Assembly (NCBI GenBank): GCA_015680685.1
Contig: MNCI01009296.1
Location: forward strand, 143,998-184,132
DNA length: 40,135 nucleotides
Source of the DNA: Gnetum montanum
Lineage: Eukaryota; Streptophyta; Gnetopsida; Gnetales; Gnetaceae
Direction of reading: 5' to 3'
The notes under the pieces are model-generated. The model was given only the letters and a program-made list of their open reading frames with translations. It was not told the origin of the DNA and searched no databases. A program made the position numbers and the translations under genes. This document shows, in pieces, positions 11,490-22,628 of the stretch; position 1 is the first letter of the stretch; the number at the start of each line of letters is the position of its first letter.

Positions 11490-11711
11490 GTTCTCCTCCA
11501 TCTATTGATGGAGGAATTACTTCATATATCAATTGAAATAAGCTTGGCTTATCCCCTCACTTGAGATTTGTGTTGGGGTTACATTCTCTGAAAAAGGTTC
11601 TATTGAAGGCTCCTCCATTTGGTTAATAATAGGTTCAAGCATTTGGATTGGCTAACTAGGTCCAACATCCACCCATCTACCTTGGACATAACCTTGCCTA
11701 GCTCTTTCCAT
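11490..11711 (-). pseudogene. Chromovirus gag remnant, N-terminal only
   Basis: From an ATG at 11711-11709 the frame reads MERARQGYVQGRWVDVGPS, stop, PIQMLEPIINQMEE, and ends in stops near 11,590. Only about 240 bp separate it from protease, so the gag core and zinc knuckle are deleted. Position between primer-binding site and protease supports the call; the protein alone is too short to prove it. Confidence 0.5.
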
Positions 11712-11753
11712 TAGTAAACAAACTATAAGAAATGAGGAAATTTCCAAACCTAT

Positions 11754-11765
11754 GCTTTGATATCA
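11754..11765 (-). other. Primer-binding site of the chromovirus
   Basis: TGATATCAAAGC followed by ATAGGTTTGG on the minus strand. Del/Tekay elements usually have TGGTATCAGAGC followed by ATAGGTTT (initiator-Met). Both changes are G-to-A. It lies two bases after an LTR ending GGGTGTTACA. Confidence 0.7.
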
Positions 11766-11768
11766 ACA

Positions 11769-13767
11769 TGTAACACCCTTCTTCCTATCCTTAGAGTCAA
11801 GAGCATTATGTGGGGTAACAACGGATAATAAAGGTTGGTCATAACAAATTAAAGAAATAGTTTCATTCTAATGCAATGAAAGAAAGTATGGTTAAGCCAT
11901 GACCAAGATGAAGAAGAGATTAAAAGATAAGATAATGGGAACAAATTATATCTTTTAATATTAAGATGAATATATATACAAGTAATTTAAATTATAAGCA
12001 TCCACTAAAAGAAATGTTACATGAATGGCATTTTAAATTCCATAATTATCTCATGCAAAAAATCTTACATAAAGAAATATGATACGAAAATCTAAGCACA
12101 TTAATCAAGTTAATATACGTCTACTTATAAAATAGCAATTATAATTCCAAATAGCATATAATTTCATCTTGTGTTATGAACATATCCAAGGTTCCATAGG
12201 TACTCCATTCTCTTCCTACCCCAAAATATTTGTACACAAAACAAAAATATTAGCTATCATTGAGTCAATAACCTTGGCACCATCTTTTGTCCGAATCAAG
12301 GATAGGTCTTGTGGGTGCTAGGTAGGGCATGACAACATACAAAACAATTAATGCAAAGCATATTCAAACATACAACTAGTACAACATTCCAAAATCCAAT
12401 GCCATACAATTATTAATGTAGAGCATAATCAAATATAAAACTATCACAACCATCCAAGATCATCCATCAATAGGGAACTAAGAATCCAAAAACATGCCAA
12501 AAATCCAATGCCACACAATTATCCACTAAGAATGAAATCAATCCATTTGATCATTGCAATGGTCCAAAACCAACATTCATTCACTTCATCCATCAACTGA
12601 ACAAACAAGGAGGCTAGCATGCACTGCACTTAGTGTCACTATGTATCAAGTTGTTATGAATACTTTCCTATTCCAAATTAATTTTTCCAATAAAATATCA
12701 AATTACCATGCACATGGATTTATTATTAGTCTCAACAAAACAAGGTGATCCCAATGGATCCCAACCAAGGTTCCCAAACATGTTGGTGCTAAAGGTGTTC
12801 CTATGGATACCCACCTCTAATGTCCTATAGGAAGCAATCAAACAAGACCAATGAGCCATGGATCATCCTCTCCTACTAGATGGGGCTTGTAGTAAGCACC
12901 ACACTAGTGCATTCATAGTTGGGATCAATCATAAAAAAAATCAACTTTAGGAAGCCTCATATCTAATTGGCCACAAACTTAGTGCTAGCTCTATCATCCA
13001 AATACACAAAAAATAATCAAACCATGACATCATTCAACCATCTCACAATCATCAAAAGATGACAAACTAACATTGATGGTGGAGGGACTTAACATCATTT
13101 TTACATAACTCAACAAAAAAACCATCAATCTAACATGTCATAGCATAATCCAAAATCCAAAAATCTAACATGTTTTGCAACAATTCCAAGGTCAACCATC
13201 TAGCATGTCCCAAAAAGTCCAATGATCCAAGAATCCAATAAAATTCAATTTAAGAGATCCAAATCCTCCAAAATTTCAACACTAAATTACAAGACCAAGC
13301 TCAATAAAATGCAAGTATCAAATGTCCAAAGATACATAATCAATTAAAAGTCATATCCAAAAATAATTGAAAAGGGAATAGCTATACCAAGGATCAAAAA
13401 ATTATATACATCTCCCAACAAAATTCACTAGAATTTAATCTAAAACTATGATTTATAGGATATTAGGCAAACTAAATAGCCACAAATGAAACTCTCATAA
13501 CTCACACATATTTATGAATTTACTCATAATTAATGATTCAATGGAAAGCTACTATCCATACTTAGTTATTGTAAAAGTATATAAATAATTACAAATTCAT
13601 AAAAATAGATATTACTCCAACATTATAGGTAATGAAAAATAGAGATATAACGAGTGACTAATAGTAAATCCTATTTAACTTTATTAAAAAATTATATTTT
13701 TAACTGCTTACCCTGTGATTGGCAATATAACATTGATTTCTAAGCCTCATAAAATTTCATTAGAAAT
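11769..13767 (-). repeat. Chromovirus 5' LTR (outer end not located) and AT-rich DNA
   Basis: The inner LTR end is GGGTGTTACA on the minus strand at 11769-11778, the usual Del/Tekay terminus. The outer end should read TGTAACA on that strand; the only candidate seen (TGTAACATTTC near 12,020) would give an LTR of only about 250 bp, short for this family. The remainder to 13,767 is AT-rich with many CATCCAA/AATCCAA words and no recognised gene. Confidence 0.45.
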
Positions 13768-14596
13768 TGATGAGCAGTGAGCTACCCCTACACTCAACCA
13801 TATGAATACAAGCATGTACACATGATCTGGTTGAACTCTACAGCTGGACTAGTTGTAGCACCTAGATAGTGATATGTTGATTGCAATTTACTATCTTTCC
13901 ACTTGGACTAGTATTTGCTTTGTCATGTATGGTTTAGTCCAAAGTGAGGTGTATGATGTGATCCCTACTACTATGATACTCCTAAGGACAATAAGTGGTA
14001 ATTTAATTAAACTAATGGACAATAGAAAATAAGATCTAAGCTAGCCTAAGTGCGATGAGCATCCATCCTTAATCATCTGTATACATCTTGGACTTCCTGT
14101 ACTACTTATGGGATTACCAAGCGCACATCGCTACTGTGTTACCACATAGTTACAATTAAATGTTTGTGATTAAGGTGTACTCATTCTACATTAACAATAG
14201 AAATAGTAAATGAAAATAAAAGAAATATTAACTAAGAAAAAAAATAATAAATAATAAATAAGTGAAACAAATTAAAAGCTAAGTGAATGCTATAATGATG
14301 GAGTAATCTTGATCTTTATTGTTGATCGTTTGCATGTCCAAGTACATCACACTTGAACAAAGGTTTCATATAATTACAAGCATCACATTGTGGGCATGCA
14401 CTTTGAAAGAACACTAAAACTAACTATAAGAATTAAAAACTAAAAAACTGATTAAAATACTAACTAAAAGGACTCCCTTGCTGTGTGCTTGAGTGTTGTA
14501 TTTATAGGCCAACATAGGAATCACGATATCATATCCAAGCTATGATATCACGTACTTGATACCTGATATCAAGGCTTGGCAAACCGCAATTCATCA
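13768..14596 (-). repeat. 3' (or solo) LTR of Athila-like element E3 (829 bp)
   Basis: Colinear with 461-1260: both contain CTACCCCTACACTCAACCAT-like ends, a GGGATTACCAAGCG block, the AATAAAGATCAAGATTACTC poly(A) region, a TATA box (CCTATAAATAC, 14499-14509) and repeated GATATC words in U3. On the minus strand it starts TGATGAATTGCGG and ends CTGCTCATCA. No primer-binding site follows, so it is a 3' LTR or a solo LTR; an element-like ORF upstream favours a 3' LTR. Confidence 0.75.
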
Positions 14597-14599
14597 TAC

Positions 14600-15460
14600 C
14601 TCCACAACTGAATAAAAACTTGTCCTTGAGTCAAACAGAATGAGAAACAAGTTCATTTGATTACAAATAGTGGATAGGTATGGAATTATTGAATGACCAT
14701 GGATTGTTTCGTGTTGTAGTTTGGGACTAGACAAAACAAAATCTAGACACCAACACAAAATATAAAATTTGTTGAACTCATATGGCTCCTCCATGGAAGC
14801 CTTTCCTTTATCCTATGCTCTAGGCTTCTGAAATGGATACCTTTGAAGAATCACTTGAAGTTTTTTCTCCTCTATCTGAGGATCATGAGCCATCCATGCT
14901 AATGTTCCAATGTTTGATGAAGCTAGCAATTTCCATGGACATGATAGTTTTGGGAACATTTTATTGGCCTTGACATACCATGTCACAAACAATCATTGTT
15001 CCTCCTCATAGACTCTGGCTTTGTCTTTGAGTTTCTAATAATCTGTAAGCCATTAAGCCACATTTGCTGCTACATCTTTTTAACTTTGGTAGCTAGCCTT
15101 TACCACCTCCAATTCAGAGTTTGGTCCCTCATTTGGAAGATTTAGAACCTCTGAAATAGCCTTTATAGAAAAATCAATGGAGACACCACCTACATTGGCA
15201 ATGGTGCCTTCCTCCTTGCCATGCTAGAATTGATATGTTTCATCCAAATACCAATTACCACTCTTTGAGAGGTTTCAGTTGAGTCTTCACTAGTTTAGGG
15301 GTGAACTTAGTGAAAGGCCCAAAATTGAGCTCCATTATCATAGCTACAAAGGTGGGCTTCTCCTGAATGGCTTGGAGACATTCAAGGGATAGTGTAAGAT
15401 GTTGCCCTAGTTCTGAGGCTCTAACTTCACCACCTTCTACATGGCCAGATTGCACTATTA
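14600..15460 (-). pseudogene. Accessory ORF relic upstream of the E3 3' LTR
   Basis: On the minus strand 15455-15255 is open (ends KTQLKPLKEW). After a frame change, 15208-15107 gives GTIANVGGVSIDFSIKAISE followed by VLNLPNEGPNSEL. The V-x-(I)DF-x4-I-x3-L-LP pattern is common in plant-transposon-associated domains (plant mobile domain or the putative plant transposon protein family), a family-level inference from a short motif. Similar spacing is seen in exon 4 of the antisense gene (VNFNIDAQMFADLFGVPSNG). The part nearest the LTR is too decayed to read. Its sense orientation and place between pol and 3' LTR fit an additional ORF of an Athila-like element. Confidence 0.5.
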
Positions 15461-15539
15461 TAGGGGTTTCTTGATGAATGCTAAATGAGTGGGCCTCCTA
15501 CTCTGCATTTTGTACTTAAGGTTTCTGAAACACCATGAA

Positions 15540-17063
15540 AATTTCAAGACCTCAACGGTTCAGCAAAACCTTGCGATTCGGGCAAGGATTGGCGACAAGT
15601 CGTGGCTCAGCAAGTTCCCTTTTCGGCTAAGGGTGCAATCTGCCAGGCTACACAGCACAGTGTAATAAACTCCAGAGGATAGAAAAAGACAAGGGATGCA
15701 TGACGACAAGCCTTCAACTTTGCAAGTTTTCTATGAAATCTTAACTTCTGGCACATTACGCTGCATTACGCAACATAGCGTAACATAGCATAACACAGCG
15801 TAACATAGCATAACACAGCGTAATGCTAGAAGGCAGTTCATCACAACAACAAAGATGATGGGATTCAAGACTTCAATCGGCCAGCAAAATCTTAAAGGTT
15901 TAAACAACGATCCGCAGCGTGCCACGCAGTTTAGCAAGTTTTCTTTTTTTGGTCAAGGAGGCTGTTACACTACATTACGTAGTGTAACGTAATAAACCCT
16001 AGAACGATTGATTAGAAACAAAGCGCAGCAACAACACTTCAATCTTTTGTAGGTTCGCTACTTTACGCTGAACTACGCTATGCAGCATAATCTAGCATGA
16101 CACAGCGTAATACAAGCAACGACAGAAAAAGCACAATTTAGGCATCGGCAATTCATACGTCATAATACGCTCTCTAACGTATCGTAGCGTAAACAGAGAA
16201 TAGTTTGTTGCCGAAACTTCAGCAGAAGTAGTTTACGACGCATTATGCTTCAGAGCGTAATGTAGCGTGGTAAGCTTCAAGCACAAAAACTCCAAGTCAA
16301 CGACATCTTGTAGGTTCGGGACACACGTTATCTAAACCGTGTTTTTCTCCTGATCCTAAACTTATAAATATTCCAGTTGACAAAGATCAGAAGGTGGGGG
16401 CAAAAAATTTCCGGTATTGACAAATTTTCCTCTTGAGTGATTTTCTTTCATTGGCAATCGTTGACAACTTTTGGCAAAGATTGGCTAGAGAGAAAAAGAG
16501 GATCAGTGATCGTAAGAACATTGGAGGTGATTGGCAGGAACCCTTGATCAGAAATAGCCAGTTAACAGATATTCTACCTCGGGTCTAACCTTCTTGCGTC
16601 CAAATTGGCTAGAACAAGGTAGACCAACCTTTGCTTGTTTTATCTTTAAATAGCATTCTTGCTGTGGGCACGTACTTCATCTAAATCGAAGTCCACATGT
16701 AATCATTGTATCCAACATATTTTTTCTATAAGCTAAATCTCAGATCTCGCGATTACACACTCTTAAAATCCGATTTCTTGCGTCCTATCTATACAGATTT
16801 TGCAATCACTTTAAATCGTTTACATCGCTTTCAATTACTTTCGGGATTAACCATATTATATCTCCTTATAAAAATCATCATTTTGCCATCCAATTAGCAC
16901 AAAAATTTTACTGATTAAGTAAGTCCTTGTCTGATCGACAAGACTGTTCAGGGCACCTTGAATTCGTCTTCTCTAGCATGATCCTCACACGGATCCAAGG
17001 TTGGAACTGTGTACACGAACTTTCGCTCGGTATTTCTAGCAACCGATGTTTTCCGTTGTTACA
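15540..17063 (+). repeat. 5' LTR of Tat/Ogre element A (left end approximate)
   Basis: The right end is placed at TTACA (17063) because element B's LTR matches up to the corresponding CTACA and then diverges, while A continues into a primer-binding-like site. Shared blocks are TGTCTGATCGAC-AGAC-TTCAGGGCA (about 16,929 in A) and CTCGGT-TTTCTAGC-AC-GA-TTTTC just before the end. A TATA box (TTATAAAT) lies at 16372-16379. Upstream U3 contains repeated GCGTAACATAGC words. The left border is not defined; 15,540 is where the preceding accessory-ORF relic is lost. Confidence 0.55.
15745..16275 (+). repeat. U3 array of GCGTAA/ATAGC words (element A)
   Basis: The 20-mer AGCGTAACATAGCATAACAC occurs twice head to tail (15777-15796 and 15797-15816) followed by a partial third copy. 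Looser copies such as TACGCTGAACTACGCTATGC recur to 16,275. All precede the TATA box, so they may act as promoter elements. A 68-codon minus-strand frame here is low-complexity and not a gene. Confidence 0.6.
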
Positions 17064-17069
17064 GTTTTC

Positions 17070-17088
17070 TGGTGCTAGAAGGAGGGCC
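17070..17088 (+). other. Primer-binding-like site of element A
   Basis: TGGTGCTAGAAGGAGGGCC begins six bases after the inferred LTR end and starts with the TGG expected to pair with a tRNA CCA end. The homologous position after B's 3' LTR has no such sequence, as expected. The tRNA was not identified and the six-base gap is larger than usual. Confidence 0.4.
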
Positions 17089-17319
17089 TCATATCCGATC
17101 CACACTTTACAGGTAGTCTTCTAAGTTGTCTGTACCCATTGTCAGTTGACGTAAACGTAATACCTCCGTGGTTGTTTACAAGATTGTGTAGTGCAGATCG
17201 GTCGCTTCGACAATTCCTTTGGAATCCTACAGGATAGAAAGCCCCAATTATTACCTTAGTTTGCCTTTTGCCCTTGCGATCCTTATCCGCATCATCATTA
17301 CTCTTGAACCATGTAGAGA

Positions 17320-17799
17320 ATGGCTACATCAACCACTGTTGTTGACACTGCTAACCTCGAGAACCCTTGGACCATGCAAGTTATACCCCCTGTGGTCGAA
17401 TTGCCAACTAGCCCGATGCGACCATGCCACTCCCTCAAGCTTCAAAACAAAGAGCCTAAGGAACATGTTCAACGCAGGGAAAACTACAATTTCCTCTGTG
17501 CTAAGCTAGCGACAAACTTGCTCATGTATCCACAAGAACTCGAAGAAAAACAAGAATACGAGTTCATATACTACAATGGGAAGGAATTTGTACCTTCACA
17601 TAATGCCACTGTACCCCTGAAAAATCAACAAAAGTGGATCTTGGATCAAATGTTGATGGCTAAGACATCGCCACAACAACTAGAGGAGTTTTTCCGTGAT
17701 GAGACGCTTCATGACGAGCAAGATGATCTGGACTCCCACTCTGAGGAAGGCGGGCATGCTGATTTCGCTAGGCCCCTCCCTCCACAACGTCTCGTGTAA
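17320..17799 (+). CDS. ORF1 or gag N-terminal region of element A
   Basis: An intact frame of 159 codons starting MATSTTVVDTANLENPW, the first long frame after the 5' LTR. No domain was recognised. It has an acidic C-terminal stretch (DEQDDLDSHSEEGG) and ends LPPQRLV. Ogre-type elements characteristically have an additional ORF1 upstream of gag, so this could be ORF1. Alternatively it is the N-terminus of gag: the next frame resumes at a proline-rich stretch, and CTC followed by GTGTAAATC (about 17,796) with CCTCAACAG before GTGCAATTG (17,930) could be a short intron. No frame continuity across 17,800-17,930 was found without a stop. Confidence 0.5.
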   Translation: MATSTTVVDTANLENPWTMQVIPPVVELPTSPMRPCHSLKLQNKEPKEHVQRRENYNFLCAKLATNLLMYPQELEEKQEYEFIYYNGKEFVPSHNATVPLKNQQKWILDQMLMAKTSPQQLEEFFRDETLHDEQDDLDSHSEEGGHADFARPLPPQRLV

Positions 17800-17930
17800 A
17801 TCTGTTGTTCATGGTTACCATGCCCTTGACATAATCTAATACTAATCAAGTCCTGCACTCACCGCACCTACATTTTCTCTCTCCAACTATCTTTCTGGGC
17901 GACGACCCGCTGCAAATCATTCCTCAACAG

Positions 17931-19547
17931 GTGCAATTGCCTAATCCATCTCATCATGCACCTGCGCCCATGTTACCGCATGTACACGTGATACCTACTT
18001 CGCAATTACATACAACACCTACGTTCATCCTGACTTACACGATGGGGTCGGCCACTACAGCATGGTGGGTTCCAAACATGCCTCTTGTTGCGCATCATAC
18101 ACAGATGTCCCATCTTCACCATCATCAAAACCAAATGCCACGGGCACTAAACCCAGTTACAGGATCATTGTTTGTACCCCTGGCACAGCCGACAGAGGCT
18201 GCCCCTATTCCGTCACCCAGCGTGGCTCTTCTTACTGTTTTACAAACAAACTCTTCTTCCATGGGTCTGGACCAAGCTTTCCAGCTTATTCAGACCCTTA
18301 CTGAGGAGGTTAAGCATCTAAAGGCTATTGGTTCTAACACAATACAATTCATGGATTTCTACCATGATGATCCCATCAGCCCAATAGTCCTTGTTCTGTC
18401 ATTGCCTCCTGGGATGCCCCTTCCCCATTTTACAAAATACAATGGGGAGGGTGACCCTAACGCCCACCTGGTCATCTTCAGATCAGAGTCTTTATTACTA
18501 CAATAGTGGCCGCACACTATAATCTATGTCTTTGCCATGTCCTTAACGGGTAAAGCCTTAGACTGGTATCGGTCACTTCCATGCCCTTCCATTTTGACCT
18601 TGGAAGAGCTGCTGACTCAATTTGTAATGCGTTTCAAATACAACTTGAAACCTAAAGTCATGTTAGACCAGCTTATGGAAGTCAAACAAGATCCGCTCGA
18701 GTCGGTCTAAAGGTTTATACAGTGTTGGAGTACAACCTTGAATGAAATTTGCGAACCCATTGCGGAGGCTCATTTGTTAGCCATTTTCAAGGGGGTAGTT
18801 AATGACTTCATTAAGTTAAAGTTGTACTACCTCACTCCTCGCTCCCTCAGCTAAGCCTTTGCTCAAACCAAGAGCATTCAAGACACGGCGGAGCCTAGCA
18901 AAGACCTGGCATATATAGTCTACAAGAATGCCCATAATAAGGGCAAGGATAAGGGAAAAGCTGCAACGACAACCGTAGCTGCCCTGGCCAAAGGTGCCAA
19001 GAAGAAAAACAACAGCAAGAAGGCACCTGGAACCCCCACTGAGCCCACAGCTAGCTCAAGCAACACCAATCAGGAAACACCTACCCTTGAGGCACCCTCA
19101 CAGCCAAGGCCAAATTTTGAGCGTAAAAATTGTTCAAAGTACATAGCCCTACCTGTAAAGCCTTCAGAACTTCTGAAGCAGCTACTGGGAACTTACCATA
19201 TTCAACACAAGAAGGTATCCGAGGAGGCTCTGAAGCATCACAAACGTCATTGTGAGCTCCTTGAAAATCCTTTTTTGGCTCTACCTAACAAACCGCCAGT
19301 CCCCAAGCACTTCAGGTTGGATCATTTTTGTGACTACCACCAATTGTGTGGCCATGACACAGATTACTGCTGGGCATTGAAGGACGACATTCAACACATG
19401 ATCGATTACGGTGATCTCTTCCTAGATAGCAGTAGTCCGACATGCCCAGAAAACCAAGCCATGCATGTGTATCGAGACCCGTTAAATGCAAATAATGTAG
19501 GGTACACCATCAACGTGGTAGCTGCAAAGGGTAATGGTCAGGCATAG
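17931..19547 (+). pseudogene. Tat/Ogre-lineage gag of element A
   Basis: An open Pro/His/Gln-rich N-terminal region (17931-18506) leads to the gag core: GMPLPHFTKYNGEGDPNAHL, then SLTGKALDWYRSLP, then LEELLTQFVMRFKYNLKPKV, then FIQCW. Past 18,840 comes a Lys-rich linker, then a C-terminal zinc-knuckle-like module at 19,318-19,400: FCDYHQLCGHDTDYCWALKD, with Cys/His spacing typical of Tat gag (C-x2-H-x4-GH-x4-C-x2-LK). Interruptions include TAG at about 18,505 and TAA at about 18,708 and 18,855; the latter two fit CAA-to-TAA changes. Gag would assemble virus-like particles. The gag type agrees with the dual RNase H in the downstream pol. Confidence 0.75.
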
Positions 19548-20118
19548 TCGAAGCAGCCCTTTGTGTTATAAGTGCCTGCTCGTCCACCCCAAATAGTGGG
19601 TCCATCAACATCGACGAGGGGTGCTCCAAGGTAACCTTTTGTCCTCTGAGCCCCTTCTCAAACCACTACTCGATAGCCCATCGTCAGTAAAGTCGCAGCC
19701 CAGCCCGCGCCTATGCCTAAGGCATCCTTTGTCATCAGGGCGCCAAAACCATCAGCTGACCCTCCTGTGCAAGGGTAAATCTTCAACTCAACCTCCCAAT
19801 CCCATCTTAACAGAAGAGAAGAAGAGGGTATGACAACTGATACGGCCAAGGACCATCTTCTGCTGGGGTTTCCCAAGCCTAAACCCCTCGCTTCTGTGCC
19901 CTTGGCCCCAATTTCTAAAAAGGAAAAAGGTACACAAACGCAACCATCTCCTACTAGTTAAAAAAAATAGCTCTTGATTAGATGCCACTCTTCCCCGAGA
20001 AATCTGCCTCTGAGGGCTAATGGAAGAGGAAAAAGGTGGCAAGTAGTTAGATCGTGGGCGGGATCTCCTCGACGCCTTTACATAAGTCAAACAGGCTCTA
20101 AAATAAAAAAATACAACA

Positions 20119-20924
20119 TTGAGCCTTTATGACTTACTCATGACATCACAGAAACATCATGAAGCCATGGTTTGTATGCTAATGTCCATACCTATGAACG
20201 AGAGCCTGCTAGCGGATGAAGAAGCAATTCATTCCATCATGCTTCCTCTCGCCGCTGAGAAACCTGGGCCTTCCCTGTTGACCTTTCACGATGAATCCAT
20301 TAAGGACGACCCAGAAAAGGGTCAGGTGACAACGGCGTCCATGTTCATCACCATCCAGGTTGACCAACACTGAATCTGGAGAGTACATGTAGATGACGAG
20401 GCAGCCGCTAATGTCATCCCATATCCCATAGTGGATAAACTAGGCCTGATCAATCAGATTAGTCCTACAATGACGTCATGTCTAAAGTCATTCAATGGGG
20501 CACGAGTGCAAGTCAAAGGGATAGTGCACATCAACTTTGTGGTAGGGGACCAATTCCCCATAGATGCAATGTTTATTGTCATCGAGGAGATGCCGAGCTT
20601 CAACTAAGGACGATTTCATCACCTATCCATCAGGAGATTCATATGCCCTACGCAGGAGGGGAGGTGGTCATCCACAGTGATGAAATGATCCATCAGGCTG
20701 TCAACAACATAGAAATCAAACAAGGCTCGAAAATCGAAATTCTCGAAGACCACTCCCTTGTCCAAACATCAGAACAAGCCAAAATAGTGGCTGATGATAG
20801 CTTAATTTGGGCCAAACTGCCATTCCAAGAGAAATATTGTGACGTGAGGGGAAAAGGTCATAAATCTCCCCGTCCTTACGCATCACCGAAGATAAAAGTA
20901 GTTAGGAAACAACTACAGAGTTAG
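20119..20924 (+). pseudogene. Tat/Ogre aspartic protease of element A (before the PR-RT intron)
   Basis: The frame from 20119 carries a pre-protease segment (LLTFHDESIKDDPEKGQ), a TGA that fits CGA, then VHVDDEAAANVIPYPIVDKLGL. This is the retrotransposon protease core, with DDEA where Tat elements have D-N/D-G-A/S. SFNGARVQVKGI and FVVGDQFPIDAMFIVIEE follow. Near 20,605-20,630 the frame shifts into 20478-20924 (SSPIHQEIHMPYAGGEVVIH), matching the Tat post-protease stretch that starts with an -LHQ-KFP motif. Protease would cut the gag-pol polyprotein. RT does not follow directly: a GTGAGG donor at 20844, phase 0 in this frame, precedes the long intron. Confidence 0.65.
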
Positions 20925-20965
20925 CAAATGAACCACGTCATCTAAATGTCATGTAGTTTACATGC

Positions 20966-21150
20966 ACTTTTCCACCAGCTCTTCCATTTATGTTGTACAA
21001 ATACTCGTTTCATTTAGGCATATATTTACGCTCCCACCAGCTATACTCATTTCATTTACGCATATATTTACGATCCCACCAGCTATTCTCATTACGCTTA
21101 TGCTTATCTTTACACTTCCACCAGTTGTCTTTATTCCTCTTTCGCTCATC
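20966..21150 (+). repeat. About 42-bp tandem repeat, four copies, element A
   Basis: Each copy contains CCACCAGCTATACTCATTTC then ATTTACGCATATATTTACG. The first and last copies are diverged. It lies just after the protease, inside the predicted intron, downstream of the antisense gene's stop. Confidence 0.65.
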
Positions 21151-21154
21151 TAAA

Positions 21155-21345
21155 ACTAACAAATGCCCGAAATGGCCTAAAACTAGCAAAGGCCCAAAAT
21201 GGCCTTAAACTAATGATTTCATTTACGCTTTATACTTGGACTATTTAACAGCTCGCAATGGCTTTAAACTAGTAACTCTATTTTTACGTTGCACGCTTAA
21301 ACTAGCTGTGGCTTGTCATAGTGCCAAAACCTATGATTCCATCTA
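21155..21345 (-). repeat. CTAGTTTTAGGCC repeats, 3' side of the antisense gene (element A)
   Basis: On the minus strand there are degenerate copies of TTGCTAGTTTTAGGCCATTT followed by CGGGC, for example at 21165-21215. The same unit forms a long array at the homologous position in element B (39848-40135), so the array is an ancestral part of the element. Confidence 0.65.
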
Positions 21346-21473
21346 CGCTTTACACAATTGAAAACAACAAAAGAACATTAAGCTCAAGACAAAATTTTCA
21401 TTGAATACGTTAAAAGAAAATATTGTCTTTTGTTCCGTTCCATCACAATAAAACTGTGGCTAATATAACCACA

Positions 21474-22628
21474 CTATGCATCTCCCTTGTCACCACTGTC
21501 ATCCATATCTCTCAGCTCCACCTCTGCTTCGAGCAAATCATCCTCATAGGGGCCACCCTTTTCATGGGGCACCTCTTTGTGAAGGAGGCCCTCTCTGTGA
21601 GGCTCTTCTACACGGGGTTGTTTGCCATGACATTAATCACTGCCATTACGCTCTACTTCCTGTAGACCCTCTTCGTGAGGACCGTCACCTTCATTATGTT
21701 CATCCTACTGAGGATCCTCCTCGAGTCGTTCCTACGATTAGACATAACACGCATATTAACATCGCCATCAAAACTAGATATGACAAAAATACAATAATAC
21801 TAAGACTTACATGTGACGGTCCTACATCGATAGTAAAAGGGATTTCTTCTAGGCCAACCCATAGACGTTGCATAATTTCGTCCTCGATAAGCTCAGACCA
21901 AACCCCATCTTCTAGATTAACTCCAGCCTTGACCTTCCCCTTCTCCACAGGAGTCCATCAGGGTGGTTTAGGGAAGAAGGAAGGGACGGTGGTCTCCCCC
22001 CCAGGAAGAGTCATTTCCCTTTCTGGAGAGGCACTCACCGTCACTTGCTCCCGAAACTTTTCAAATGCGCTGGAAGCACCAATGACGTTGAGGAATAGCC
22101 GAAGGAACTAAGCCTCAATGGCAAAATCCCTGTAACATTGACGGTAGGTAGTGCTTTCCCACTTGTAGACATGTTTATGGTCTTTCTGCATCTTCCCCCA
22201 TTCTTGGACGCTCGTGCTAAAGTCCTTCTAGTCTTGATTTTTCTGAGCTAGGAGATCCATCTGCATTCGCTGCTCAACCAGTTCACGGTTGGTCTAGACA
22301 CTATTCCTGATGACCATCCAATAATGGGCATAATCAATAACAACTGTTTGCCAGTCCTCATTATTTGTTCCCTGGGCCTATAGGAATTTGTTCTGCAACC
22401 TCAAATCCCCAACCTCATCACTTAGAGCCACCTTCTCCTTCTTTGACCTTAGTAGTCTCTTCCAAAGGTCTTCATTCAAGCTTTGGCATTCCCATAAGGA
22501 ACGATTCGAGCGTACAGCACATTTACGCATCTCATCGTAAATGTTACGTGGCATGACGATTGCTTCCAATGGAGGTTTGGTGGCATCTAAGTCAATAGGC
22601 TCTGACAGATCCCATCTAAGGTGAGCTT
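21474..22628 (-). other. Coiled-coil and acidic C-terminal exons 7-8 (copy A)
   Basis: Exon 7 (22628-21811) begins with LRWDLSEPIDLD and carries a conserved helix (RSNRSLWECQSLNEDLWKRL, 22504-22445) with heptad-like charged residues. B has SARSLWEYKHINEDLWKRFQ at the same place. Exon 8 (21731-21474) is Glu/Asp/His-rich (GDGPHEEGLQEVE, later ELRDMDDSGDKGDA). A helical and then acidic tail would fit a scaffold or chromatin-associated protein, but no domain was recognised. Confidence 0.6.

Noticed and set aside
15731-15937. Cys/Leu-rich 68-codon minus-strand frame
   Set aside because: It is a translation of the GCGTAACATAGC repeat array in U3 of element A.
21420-21665. Hydrophobic plus-strand frame (80 codons) resembling membrane segments
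   Set aside because: It is antisense to the acidic exon 8 of the passenger gene; Glu/Asp codons read backward give Leu/Phe/Ile/Val codons.
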